A stretch of DNA of 64,000 nt from Apricaphanius iberus (lineage: Eukaryota > Chordata > Actinopteri > Cyprinodontiformes > Aphaniidae). Positions within the stretch are counted from its first letter, which is position 1. Each line of letters starts with the position of its first letter. Where the stretch lies: positions 2,423,001 through 2,487,000 of the forward strand of contig JAPXFQ010001003.1 in the NCBI GenBank assembly GCA_028564705.1. The letters run 5' to 3'. The notes below the pieces were generated by a model, which searched no databases, was not told the DNA's origin, and saw only the letters and a list, made by a program, of their open reading frames with translations. Of this stretch, positions 11,881-23,900 are shown in pieces. The position numbers and the translations under genes were made by a program.

Positions 11881-13319
11881 AGAAAGACGCATTTGACTAA
11901 GTGTTTTTAGGTTTGTTTTCATGACATCACTGTTTTTGCATAGGTGATTTGCATACTATTTATCTCTACAAAATGACAGCAAAATCTCAAATAATTTATT
12001 TGTATAATTGGAAATAATTCAGGAAAAGTTAAAGTCTGCATTATTGTTATCCTATATTTACATTTGTAACATTGTTCCTACTACATTTCTTTGAGTTCAT
12101 ATCAATTTCTCTAGGTAATTCTATTATTCTGTAGCCTACTAGGCATTCATTTAGAGTTCTCTTTTAAAACAGCTGTATTTCTTTATTTTCAGCTTGCAGA
12201 TCACATCTTTCCTCACACAAGGATTTATCAAGGTTGTTTTTTATATCGTTTTTTGGTTTTTCTATTTTTTCCAGTTGCACTCTTACACAAGAAATTTACA
12301 GTTTTCATTCTTAGATTTGTTCTTAATTTTCTGTATGAAAGTTTTTTTTTATATTATTATTTATTGATATATCTGTTTAGATTTTATTTTATTTGTATCA
12401 GTTTATCATTTTTAGTTTTTTATCTTAAATGTATAACTTTTTTTTTAGCCTCTTTACATAGTCTATATTGAAATTACATTTTTGCACTGTCTTTATTTTT
12501 ATTTTATTTTACTTTTGATGTGCCAACTGCAAAAAATATATAGATTCCATTATTTCCACAACCTAAGTTTTGTTTTATATTGTCAAACCTTATCTTTTGA
12601 ATTTGGATTCAACGATTCAAGTAGTTTTTATTGTCCCCATGGGGCAATATGTTTTGCAGCCAGCAGTGAAAGAAAAAAAAAGAAACAGCATTCTAAAAAA
12701 CATGACAAAATAAATGAAAATATGAAATATGAAAATAAAAATTAGAAACTACTTATTTAGCAGGACAACAGCAGCAGGGATAAAAGAGTTTATATATCTG
12801 TTTGTCCTGCATCTTGGCCATCGTAGGCCTATCTATGTCCTGATGGAACCAGCTGAAACTCATACAGGTAAAGGGGGTTCTCATCCTCAAGAATGAAGTG
12901 AACCTTTTAGTAGGACTGTTTTTTTTTTTTTTTTACAAGTTACCTGCGATCCTTGTGTACAGTTTTACAATCCCTTGCAGTCTGTTTTTATTGTTGCGGG
13001 AAAGGTAGTCGAATCAATAGATAAACAAGAAAGTTAAAATGGATTCGATAGAATAATAAAACATTTTTCATAAGACTTTTGTTGGCGAAAAATAAATGTG
13101 CTGACGAGCTTTCTTGCACACGGCAATGACGTGAAGATCAAAGGAAAGCTCATCTTCCTATGGGTACCTGCTTACAATCTCCACTGTTTTGTTCTCAATG
13201 TTGACAGGAAGGAAATTGAGAGGATTTTTTCCTAAAATCAATTAGCATTTCTTTAGTTTTGTTTGTGTTGATGGTCAAGAAAGATGCTAAAATATGTGGC
13301 TGAATGCAACTGGGGACAA
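11881..13319. other. Non-coding; degenerate retroelement-like DNA from about 12600
   Basis: 11881-12590 is very T-rich on the + strand with only spurious frames. From about 12600 the words TTTTTATTGTCCCCATGGGG and later text (about 12770-13310) look like an eroded interspersed repeat read in antisense, possibly a LINE 3' part, but I cannot name it. A T run lies at about 12919-12935. Confidence 0.35.
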
Positions 13320-13490
13320 CCTCACGTCACTGACTCAATGCAGTCCGCTGGGATTCGTTACATAGAAAACTTTTAACTGATTGGAATGTTTGTGTAAGTG
13401 AATTGAAATGACTTTTCTTGTAAAGTGCCTTGAGATGACATTTGTTGTATCTGGCACTATATAAATAAAAATTTATTGAATTGAACTGAA
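13320..13490 (+). mobile_element. Short LINE 3' tail, same family as 8417-9104
   Basis: TCCGCTGGGATTCGTTACATAGAAAACTTTTAACTGATTGG... followed by GGCACTATATAAATAAAAATTTATTGAATTGAA matches 8968-9105 nearly base for base. About 160 bp remain, so this is a very short 5'-truncated copy. Confidence 0.8.
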
Positions 13491-13629
13491 AGTAGATGAA
13501 AATTGATGAATAAAAGGCGAGCAAAGAGACCTGGCTCCCTCAAGGTGGGTTAAAAGTAAGTTACGCAGGGTGCCTACTGCATCCTCAACACCTCTGCCTT
13601 AGTTTGTAAGCAAACTGCAGAGGTTCCAT

Positions 13630-13915
13630 GATATCCTGGTGCCCATCTCCAGCAATCATCGTGCAAGGGTTACACCCTGGACAAGTTGCCAGTCCTTCGC
13701 ATGGCAACACAGAGACACAGGACAAACAACCACACACTCGAGGGTAATTTAGAAAAAACAGTTAACCTAACAGTCGTTTTTCTGGTGGAGTACCCACAGG
13801 GAGCCCATTTATGCACAGGGAGAACACGTGAACTCCATGCAGAAAGACCTCAGGATGGAATTCGATCCCAGGAGCTTCATGCTGCAAGGCAACAGTGCTA
13901 CCTGTGCAGCCCGTT
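13630..13915 (+). repeat. Teleost interspersed repeat ('...ACACCCTGGACAxGTxGCCAGTCC...'), copy 1
   Basis: Contains GGTTACACCCTGGACAAGTTGCCAGTCC, GACAAACAACCACACACTC, CACAGGGAGAACACGTGAACTCCATGCAG and a terminal GATCCCAGGAGCTTCATGCTGCAAGGCAACAGTGCTAC. Other pieces of the same repeat lie at 23772-23900, 40866-40945 (inverted) and 50685-50870. The end has a tRNA-like 'TTCGATCCC' word but there is no tRNA fold. Often seen throughout fish genomes; its mechanism class is not assigned here. Confidence 0.7.
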
Positions 13916-16900
13916 GTTTAAATCATATAGGCTATTTTTTTCTTGGTCATGATGGGAGGATCGCAAAAAAGGGGTGATGTGGAAATAATTTCAGTGCATG
14001 CAAACGTTTTCTTAATAACCACTATAACAGCATGCAAGGTGTTTCTTGTGGTTAAAAAACATGATACGGTTGAAGGATGTCTGGTAGAAGCATTGCCTGT
14101 CAGGGACTACTCCCTTTGAGCCATTGAGGCTCCACACTCTATAATTGGATTTAGCCCTGTTAAGCCAGTAACCAGGACTGGGTGGGAGGTACTGCAGATC
14201 TTTTGATTATCAACTAGTATATAATGAATGTTTGGCCTTGGGGGAGCAGAGCATTATGAAACACTTTGTGTATGCTGTCTCCTTCTTAATCAACAAGCCA
14301 AATTAAAACTATACTCTTCAACTGCAAAGGGAACAATCTCATCTTTGTTAAGAGATATATATTTTCCACAATAGAATAAATAATTTGAATATGTGATAAA
14401 GGCTGGATCCCATTGTTAGTCTTTAAGGAATGGAGATGATTAGCACTATGTATGTGTAATGGCAAGAATCTGGCAATATAATATGTATCACGATACAAAG
14501 GGGATGATACGATATATTGAGATATGTCATCATATCATAAGTAAGACAATAAATAGTAATTTTTAAAACTGAATTTAACTGTAGAAAATCTGTCACAGTA
14601 TTCTAAACACCCCAACCTGTTTTATCCATATCACATCCAGTTTTATTACTGGATCTAGTTGATCCACTGGAATCAAGAAGGTGAAAACTGCCACCAGCTA
14701 GCAGCCATACTTTGAATATATATATTTTTTTATGTAATTCCAATTCTTAAAAAATGATACTTTGCTTTTGAACATCAATACAATATTGTGACATAAAATA
14801 TCATAATATAATGGCATATCACTATTTTATTACATCCTTAACACACAACACTGAAATGAAAATATGAACACTGTGGGGAGATGACTTTTTTACTGGTTTA
14901 ATGTTCCAAAGTTCATCCGCATTTTGTACATTTTTATATTTTCCTCCTCTTTTGCACATTTATTTGAATCCGGGTATAGCAGTAGTGCATTTTTTTTTTA
15001 AGTCTCTTATTTTCTATCTTTTGCTATACTATTCTACAATGTGGAGATCTCCGTGTGCCTACATGTCAGTCCCTGCTCTGCTGGAATACCTGAATTTCCC
15101 CTAGGGGTAGACAGCAAATTATATTTTGATTGTCTTTTTCCCCACCCAAGAGAAAAAAAATATGGTTTTTATCTTGAAGGGATTTTTAAACAACTTCCTG
15201 TATAATACGTAGAGTCTGACATTAGCTTGACGTGTCTCTCGTTCACCACCATCTCCAACAAACACAGGTAGTGTCTCAGTGTCTGAAGATGAATTAGAGG
15301 GAGACACACAGGGGACACAATAATGGTGGACAGCGTGCTCGATGGAGTTTAAAAATGATCAGTTTGTGTTTTCTGGTAGGTTTGAACATCATAATAATAA
15401 TCATAGATAAAACATAGAAAATTATCATATGCATTGTAATTTGTAACCAGGTACTTTATGTTTGGCCTATTCATTTAACTTGTTGGCTCCTGTTTATAGC
15501 ATATGAATTTTAATAAATAAGGATATTTCCAAAAGGTTACCATTTTGATAATATACTTAAAAAGGGGAAATATATTTATTATTCTCTGCGAAACAGTTTA
15601 AATGTCTGGCTATTTCACTGCTTTAAGTGCTTTAAGCTAATTAAAACAGAAAGTTTAAAAGAAAAATTGATTATTACAAAAGACCAATAAAATTACTTTT
15701 AATGCAGAAATGTAGCCTATGCTGCATTCATGTTCTTGCCTACACAATCACTGGACAAGAGCTGTCAGAGTTCTTTGCCCAAGCAAATTGGAAAGTTGAG
15801 TGGTAGGGAAAATAGTGGTAGAAGGAGTTTCATTAGCAACTGGTCTAACTGCTGATTTGAGAGGAATATAAAGCAAAATCCATTCAAGAGTTTGGGGTTT
15901 ATCAAAAAGTTTTTGATATTTAAACCATCTCACTATTTGTGTAATGAATCAATAAAAAAATAACTTTAATCTTTGAATTGAATTTAAATCATACTATTAC
16001 TAATGATATGTAACAATAGAGCTTGTGATCACTTCTAGGGTCAGATGCAAACATAGACAGGAGAAAATTAAAAGCTCACTTTTTACAAAATGCACAGTCA
16101 AGTAGACTACAGTTACACTGATGACAAACATCATATTGTGCTGGAACTTGTAATTAATTAAATATTTTCTTCTCATTGATGAATCTGTGAAGAATGCAGG
16201 TTTTTGTTCCTGTATTATTTGCAAAAACACCCAGTAGATGGAGCCATATTCCTATAAAATCAAACACATGAGCCAGTGTTTTAAGCAGAACAAGATAAAC
16301 AAATAGCTTGAGTAAATAGTATTTAGGTTACATTAGTGTATAGTTAAAATAAAATAAAAAATAATTCTGATTAGTCGTTAAGCAACACAAAGCAATACAT
16401 TTGGTTGTTCATGACACGACGCTTGCATTTCCTTTCTGTGACCTCTTGGTGGCGATCATGAACGATGAAGCAGGTTAATGAGTCCACAGACAGGCTATTC
16501 TGGGAAGCAGCATACAGCCTTGTTGAGCCAGGGACCATAAGTCAGATCTCTTCGAGCTGAAAATACTTGACACAAAACGATTTTCAACAACTGAACTAAA
16601 ACATGTTTTTATCTGTTCTGTGATTGGTTCGCGTTTCGGGTCATTTTTACAAAACCAGTCCTTCCAGCTAAGGTGTCAACAACATTAAGTGTAACCACAG
16701 TATTTGCAGAGCATTTATTATGAGCTGGAGAAAGACAGAAAGAAAAAAAGGTGTGATGGAAATCATGAATCAGGTTTATGTTGCTAGTCTGTGAAACTCG
16801 AGCTCAGATGCTGTTCTGATCCACTTCGCTTACAATTCAGTTATGATTGTTGTGTTTCTATGGCAATTTGGGGAGGCGCAGTGACATCCACATATCTTGA

Positions 16901-18474
16901 GGAACCAGATCTGATTCTCACCGCTTATATTACAGTTATCACATTAGCATTGCCTTGGGTGCTGATGTTTTAGAAATTACGTTCCAAAACTTGAGCTCTG
17001 AACATAATTTCTACAGTTTGATGCCACCAACAGCATCAACCAAAAGTTAGCATGTTGTGGAAGTAATACTTTTGAAATATTAGAAGTGTATAGAGGCTAC
17101 TTTACTTTTGTTATGGTGAAATTATTTCAATATTAGTTCTATTTAGTGATTAGTAATTATTAGTAAAGGCATAGGGGAATATGGCATAATACTTAGAACT
17201 CAGTGAAGTTGAATAAATTATGGACGTTTCACCTACTCTGGTGTAACTGAAGGACTCTTCTTATTATTCTTATTTCTTTTGTTATGTCTATAGAGTAGCT
17301 GTTCTGATATAAATTCTGAAAGCTTGTAGGGAGGGTGCTCATCAGATAGGTTTTGTTCCGTTTATAATAAATATCTTGAAAATGCCAATGAGGAATGAAT
17401 CAGCCTTATCCTTAGTTCTGTCAGTTCTCAATATTTTTGTGATTGAGATGTACATTAACAAAAGTCAGTCTAGCTAGCATGAGCTAACATTAACAGTGAA
17501 GAATTCAGTCTCCAGAACTCCAAAGTTGATCTCAAAAGCCTTTGGGCTGTAATTTCAGCAAAATATGTTCCTATACTAAGCATTTAACTCAGAGGGAGTA
17601 ATGCATTCCCAAACCACTCATTTCAGTTGAAATAAACGTATCTATCTTATCTATTAACTACATATAATTTTCCTTCCACATCACAATTATACAGAGCTTT
17701 GTGTTGTTGTCTCTCTTAAAATCACAACAATTTTTTTTTTTTTTTTTTTTGCTGTTCTACCTTGAAAAAAATATGAAAAAGTTCAAAGGCCATTATTAAT
17801 GTTGCAAGATGCTGTATACGGACTAGCTTAAAAAAAAACTCTTAACAACTTTCAAACAGTTTTCTACTAGCTACAAATTTGAAAATTTCAATCCATTTGT
17901 AGCAGGTGTGAAGTTTTGAAACTAATCAGTTCTTACAGGATATTTTGAATGAGAATCAAACAGCTGGTATTGTAGGTCTGACCTCCAGACTTCATTTAAA
18001 TTATCGACTGAGCTGTTTTGTGCAAGATCCTTTCCCTGTCTCAGAAATTTCCGGGTGTAACATTGATTTAGTAGCAGTTTTATTGACAGATATCCCCCTC
18101 CTCATTTTATGCCCTGATGCTCCTGGATCAGATAATTGGATGACCACCACCTGAGTCCTGCTGTAAATCAGCTGTTAGTGACAGGCAAAGGATTTAAAAG
18201 GGATACAAAAATCTGATTTGAGGATCAGTATCTGATTAACCGATATTTTAAATTTAATCATTTGCATGTTTAATGTTTTAGCACTGATAGAATTATATAT
18301 CTAATATTTTAAAACATTGAGGAAATGGAAATGTTTTCCTCTACATTTTTACAACTAAATATACTTAAGATGACCTCTTAGGCGTAAAAACTGTTTTAAA
18401 AATGATATGATTAATTTCTAGCTAAAAAATTTTAAAGTGAAAAAATAGGACCAAAGAAATTATTTATTTTACTC
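13916..18474. other. Non-coding AT-rich spacer
   Basis: No supported gene in 4.5 kb. 14480-14830 holds 'GTATCACGATACAAAGGGGATGATACGATATATTG' and a later 'AATGATACTTTGCTTTTGAACATCAATACAATATTGTGA', which look like the two ends of an eroded hAT-like element. A pure run of 20 T lies at 17731-17750. Short frames (e.g. 14901-15104, 15748-15933) have no recognisable features. Confidence 0.4.
17731..17750. repeat. Poly-T run (20 bases)
   Basis: An uninterrupted T homopolymer directly visible in the sequence. Confidence 0.95.
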
Positions 18475-19120
18475 TGGCACATCAACGATCCAGTGAAAGT
18501 ATTCATTTCCCTTATATCTTTTGACTTTTTTTTTTAATGTGACAGACTTCATTGTGTTTTAAGACCAAAACAAGATCTTCATACACATTACTCCGTGAAA
18601 TGTGAGAGTTAGTTATACAAGGTTTTAAAAAAAAATTTAAACATAAAATCAAACTCAAGGGTTGGTTTGGCCTGCACATGTCTTCAGCACTTGTATGTCA
18701 AGATTTTTGGCTTGGCTTTGAGCTACACTAGTCCATTTTTATTTATTTTTACCATTCTTTTTTGCAAAGTAGCTGTAGCTCATTTAAATGGAAGGAAGAG
18801 TGTATATAATAATCTATTTCATACTTTGATGTAAACTGTTTCATTGTAGTTCTGACTCTATGTTTAGGGTTGCTGTGTTGCTGGAAGCTGAACCTCCACT
18901 TTGATCTCAAGGTTTTTTGTAGCCTCTAAAAACCATCCTTTGCTAACTCTCACCAGCTTTCCTTCCTCTGTTCAAGAATTGTATCCCACATTTTGATGCT
19001 GTCGCCACCATGTTTCACCATTTCCCCTTTCTGGTTTCTTCTTCTTCTAAGAAACATGAGCAGAAGTCATCCTTCTATTAACTAATCCTGTAGTTTAATG
19101 TTGAAACACATTTAACAATT
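18475..19120 (-). mobile_element. Tc1-like relic
   Basis: A decayed terminal repeat at about 18498-18600 (GTGAAAGTATTCATTTCCC...) is followed by transposase-derived text in antisense. Recognisable words are GTTTAGGGTTGCTGTGTTGCTGGAAGCTGAACCTCC and TGATGCTGTCGCCACCATGTTTCACCA, the antisense of the fish Tc1 catalytic segment (HDNDPKH / GGGSIMLWG region). There are many stops and indels. The other end is not identifiable. Confidence 0.65.
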
Positions 19121-19700
19121 TCAATTATTCCCCGGCATAAACATAATATTTTTTAAATATCTATTTTTCCCGGATGATAAACTCTGCATAAACCTCTTGT
19201 CCCATTGGAAAAAAAAGCAAATATATAAGTATTTAAACTTTTTTTTTCCTTAGCTTGCAAATATATTTTTAAGATGGAAACTTCAACCCTGCAGCATCCT
19301 TTTAGAGGAATTATCCAGATGGCCTTTGCTTGTGCTGTACTCTATCATTTAGAGCTGCCTTGACTTTCTCACTCTATTGTAATGCATATCTGCACAAGGT
19401 GCTTTTAGCTTCAAGCTCCTTTTCATAGCAGAAGTAGTGCATCTCAATCAATCTAGACTCCTTTTATTCACAGCGACCACTGCTCTGTCCAGCTTCAGTC
19501 AGAAGCTTTTGTAACCAGTTGGTAGAGGGTTATTTGTCTTATTTCTGATTCTATCTAACAATAGTCATTTCTATGTAAGAACAGTGAGAAAAGATTTGAC
19601 GTTGATGTAGCCATCTGTCTGACTACCTTGAATATTCTTGAAGGCGCTCTTTATCCAGAAGCCTTGAGAAAGCTGATAAATGAGAACTATAAAGTCACAC
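19121..19700. other. Non-coding spacer
   Basis: No gene or clear repeat recognised. Confidence 0.35.
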
Positions 19701-20270
19701 ACTCTCAAAAAAATAAATGTTCACATAATTATATTTATTTTGTCAACATGTTCAACGAAATAGAATTAGGTTATTTTATAGTGAAATTGTTAAGTCAGTT
19801 TATCATGGCCATTGCCACAACATTAGAAAACAGATTGTACATGGAGGCACAAAAAGACATATAACAGAGGATGAGCCTTGAACCCAGAACAAAGACTGAG
19901 TCTCTGTGTACCAAGTACCTGCACTAATCACTTTGCTACACAATGACCTATAACTCTTACATTTAAATAAGGAATATGACTTTGCACTGGAAATGAGGTC
20001 ATATTTCACTTTAAATATATGATTTTTGAGTCATTGTGTAGCAAAGAAGTAAATGCAGGTGCTTGGTGTACAGAGACCCAGGCCTTGTCCTGAGTTCAAG
20101 GGTCGTCTTCTGCTGCATGTTTTTTATGCCTCCATGTACAATCCATTGTTAAATATTATGGCCATGTTAGATTAACTTAACAGTTTTACTTTAAATTAAC
20201 CTAAGTCAATTTCTTGGAAGTTGTTGGAAAAATAAATTTAATTAAAGTTTACATAAATTTTTTTGAGTGC
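19701..20270. mobile_element. Fold-back (palindromic) element, about 570 bp
   Basis: Two arms of roughly 280 bp are inverted copies about a centre near 19985. Left-arm landmarks CTCTCAAAAAAATAAATG, GTACATGGAGGCA, CTCTGTGTACCAAG and TTTGCTACACAATGAC recur inverted on the right as CATAAATTTTTTTGAG, TGCCTCCATGTAC, CTTGGTGTACAGAG and GTCATTGTGTAGCAAA. Arms differ at perhaps 15-20% of positions, so it is old. No coding capacity. No target duplication is clear, so the superfamily is open. Confidence 0.75.
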
Positions 20271-22885
20271 AATCTGTGCTGCATTCAATCATTTATTGGC
20301 TTCCATCACTTGCAAAAATAAATGTAGATTAAAAAAAAATGTTGTCCTTAAAAAGGTGTTCTGGCCTTGATATCTTGATTGCTCTTCTGGGTTATAACCT
20401 TAAGGTAACAATGAGATGAGCTCCCCATTTTAAATTTATTTGTGTTAGATTTACAGAAGCCTACATTTTTAAACAGTAGTTTAAAATGAAAACCTTCACA
20501 TTTGGGGTTAAAGGCTGTGCATTTAAAAACACTTTTTTGAAACATCTGAGTCTTATTTTTAGCACATTTATTTATTGAGGGGGGAAAAAAGTCAATTTTA
20601 GGAAATTGATTTTAACAAAACCACTGGTGCCAAATGTGTTGCAGCCTTTTAACAAATTTTCCTGGAGAATAAATCTGGTCCATATCTCCTAACCAATCGT
20701 AAAAATGGGTATAACAAGAATTCATGCAATTAAAGTCAGGATTGTATATGTGTGGATTTTCAAAGATCTGGAAATGGCTACAAATAAGAAATTAAGAATA
20801 ACTACTTGTCTTAATCTCCCCATGTCTATGGTCAGAGGCATTATTAAAGAAGTTTAGAGCTATTTGCCTATTTGTGGATTCATCTGTTTACTGATTTTTC
20901 TTTAGAAAGTAATTTCAATTTAGTCATGGAAAAGTACCTATTTGCTGATTTTTTTATTCTATTTTTTTTAGCATATCTAAATTATTAGAAAGAAAATTCA
21001 GATTGAGAAGCTGAAATACTGGGGCTCAATACTACTTGACATGCTATTGCTTGGACTTTGCAAAGCAGCAGATCCAGGAGCACCATTTGTTTTGCTAGTT
21101 GTTAATTTAGCATACCTCCAAAAGCAGAGATAAGGGAGAATGTAAATGTTAGTTTCTGTGACTGTGATAAGATGGTTTCCACTGTATAATGGGTAGTCAT
21201 AAGTATTTTTATGGGTCTCCTTAGGTATATGCAGATTTTAGCTTTTGATGGGCAGTTATGGTCAACAAGCCATGTAAATACTGGTCATCCGTACTGTGAC
21301 AAACATGGCAGAACAAAGACCCAAGTTTATCCCTCTATGCTGTACAGAGAGCGGAATAATCAGGGAGGTCAGTCAAACTCAAAAGCTGAAAGAATGCTGC
21401 AGATGTATTTATTTTATGTTAAACTTTGGTCTTAAAAGATGTTTATAATAACCATTAGACTCAGTGCTTAGTGGCATTTTTTTTTACATGTGCGGCCGTG
21501 CCAGAAAATGGCCAGAGAAAAATGCAAACTTTTTCTGTTCACATGGGGCGGATCTCGGCCCATGCTGAAGTCCAGTGTTTTACATGACGGACTACACCAA
21601 AACAGCAGGTGGCGGTATACAAATAATTCTGTAGCTATCCAAGAAACAAGGGAGTGAGAAGTACCGACGTCATAAAACGAACGACAGCCTAGAATTTAAA
21701 CAAATAAGTCTACTGGTCGACTGCTACCTGAAGCCACCTACAGGGTGAGTATCGTAGAAAATCAGTTGTTTTGTAACCTCCTGTGTTGCTGTGGGATGCT
21801 TGAACAGCGTTGTTTTGATCTCTTTATGGTTGCGTGGCGATTCGATAACTTCGGTTGGTGGTGTTGTCACTTCTTTGTGGAGCGCGTCTATTGTCTAAGA
21901 TATGGCCAGAGTACCGCTTGTGTTCACATGATCCATATCCACTTGTTCCTTGAACTCCCATACTACCTCCAAGGCAGGTCTCTCAGGCCGTATCCTGGCA
22001 CCGTGCAGGCTGTGTTCACATGGTACGAAATAAGTGGATTTTGAGCAAATACGGTACCCAAGTACGGACTCGAGTCCCTTGTGAAAACGTCTTAGGAGGC
22101 ATGGGCAAATCTAAAAGTCCAACAAGGACATTTTGATGGGAGTGGTAAGAAAGCAGATTGTTGTAAAATAGGGTGATCTCTGATCCAATGCTGCAGGCAG
22201 CAGGTGGACTTCAGCTATCCAAGATACCTTGAACTTTTCAACTGGAACTAAACAGCAAAATGGTACTTTCTCATAGTGCTTCATATAGTGCTTTCTCATA
22301 GCTTTAGAATTGATCCAGAAAGAGACAGACCTCATGGAAGAGGCTCTCTCAACATCATAAAACAGCTACGTTGAACAGAGCTTAAAAGAGAGGACTGAAA
22401 GGAAGACCAAGACACTATTTCAATGTAGTTTTTTATCCAAAGCTAAGTTACTGCCTATAATTAATACTCAGAGAAAGAGTATGAACTTGGGTAACCAGGG
22501 CATGTCAGTTTTAATCACCCTTCTTCTCCTTCTGGCTAAATAAATTGAGCGAAACCTCAGAAGATAAAAGTTAGGTTCAGGTTGTGCTGCTGTTCATTTT
22601 TTATTCTTCTAAAGTTGCCTGTTATAATATTCTTTTTGAAGTTGGGTGAACAAACAGAATACCCCCTCGACTCTTTCTCCCCTGTAATCACATCATTTAT
22701 TAATGCTATGAATCAGAAATACACTGCTCTTGATTTTACTTTACAAATATGACATTGTCTTTTTGAAATTGAACTGTTGGTTGCCCTCTTCACTTCTCCA
22801 AAATTCACTAAATTAATGTTGCTTAAGCCTCACACCAGTATGGCAGGGCTCTGAGCCTGCAAACATCTGGAAGGGCTGATAACAT
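20271..22885. other. Non-coding; possible MITE around 21490-22090
   Basis: No supported gene. The stretch 21490-22090 is GC-richer than its surroundings and contains TGTTCACATGGGGCGGATC near one end and GTGTTCACATGGTACGA / GTACGGACTCGAGTCCC near the other. This suggests a non-autonomous DNA element, but I could not match its ends. Remaining sequence is AT-rich. Confidence 0.35.
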
Positions 22886-22898
22886 TCATCTACTACAC

Positions 22899-23036
22899 AA
22901 ATACCTGTTCGTGCTTTCCTCTTTAAGCAAACCTTCATCTTCTAAAGTCAATGGCCTGGTTGAGGTGAGAATGTCCTCCATTTCTTCAGCTGAGATTAAC
23001 AGCCGGCGTGTTTGTGTTTCGCTTACAAAGCCTCTT
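22899..23036 (-). other. Candidate exon of unidentified gene
   Basis: On the minus strand an uninterrupted frame (within 22886-23167) reads RRLLISAEEMEDILTSTRP and continues LTLEDEGLLKEESTNR. It is charged, helix-like and compositionally unlike the random frames around it. It is followed by AACAG|GTATTT, a usable splice donor, at about 22899, and preceded by CACAAAAAG|AG, a possible acceptor, near 23036. No family was recognised and no partner exon found. It could be a real exon of an unknown gene, a pseudoexon, or chance. Confidence 0.25.
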
Positions 23037-23771
23037 TTTGTGAAACCCTGATTAGGCCAGATGTTCTTTGAACCCCAAAGTGATAACATGATTATCACAT
23101 AGTGTTGTCTCAGGTAATCTTTCTTCAAATTCTTGGGAAAATATTGATCTGAACTGAACCTAACCACAGTGTTTTCAAACTCTGTGCATCCCTACCTGCT
23201 GTTAAAACTAAACCTGTTGTAAGTATTTATTAGAGGTTCCTAAAGATTTCCTCAACCTTCTGAGCCACTTATTTTGGAAAATAAAATCCAGTATTTTTTA
23301 GATTGCAAAGTAGCTCAAGTGTGTCCTGGTTGAATCCCTTTACTACATCCTTTTCACATGAGGACAATACTTTCACCAACAGACGCTTAAGTTGCTAAAG
23401 GGAACTTCGAAGAAACAAGCTCACCAAACACCAGTACTGATAATCACTGAGGTGAGTCCCTTTAGTAGCAATAACATGAATGATCTCAAAACCTTTGTAG
23501 CTAAATGGGGGTGTTAACCCCTTCAGACGTTTTGGAATAAATGTACGGCATACCTTATTTTGGTTGAAACCAAAAAATTATCTGTTACTTCATCATTTAA
23601 ATAAAAATTTTTCTTGTCCATGATGAGGTCCTCATTATACAATGAGAGGGAAGACTTGACTTCTTAATGTAGATGAAAGAGCATCAGGCAACTGAAACTT
23701 GCAGGAAATACATATTTCCTATCAGAAATATGAATTCATGTTAAATGTAACCTTATATAATTAATATCAGT
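23037..23771. other. Non-coding spacer
   Basis: No gene or clear repeat recognised. Confidence 0.35.
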
Positions 23772-23900
23772 TTCCATCCATCCATTTTCTGAACCGCTTA
23801 GTCCTCCAGGGGTCGCGGGGGGGCTGGTGCCTATCTCCAGCTTTCAACGGGCGAGAGGCGGGCTACACCCTGGACAGGTCGCCAGTCCATCACAGTCAGT
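23772..23900 (+). repeat. Teleost interspersed repeat, copy 2 (5' part)
   Basis: TCCATCCATCCATTTTCTGAACCGCTTAGTCC, then GGGTCGCGGGGGGGCTGGTGCC..., ending GGCTACACCCTGGACAGGTCGCCAGTCCATCACAG. Same repeat as copy 1 at 13630-13915, but this copy keeps the start and lacks the rest. Confidence 0.75.

Noticed and set aside
13630..13915. Possible tRNA or tRNA-derived SINE because of a TTCGATCCC word
   Set aside because: No matching acceptor or anticodon stems and no A box at the right distance; better explained as a known type of teleost interspersed repeat.
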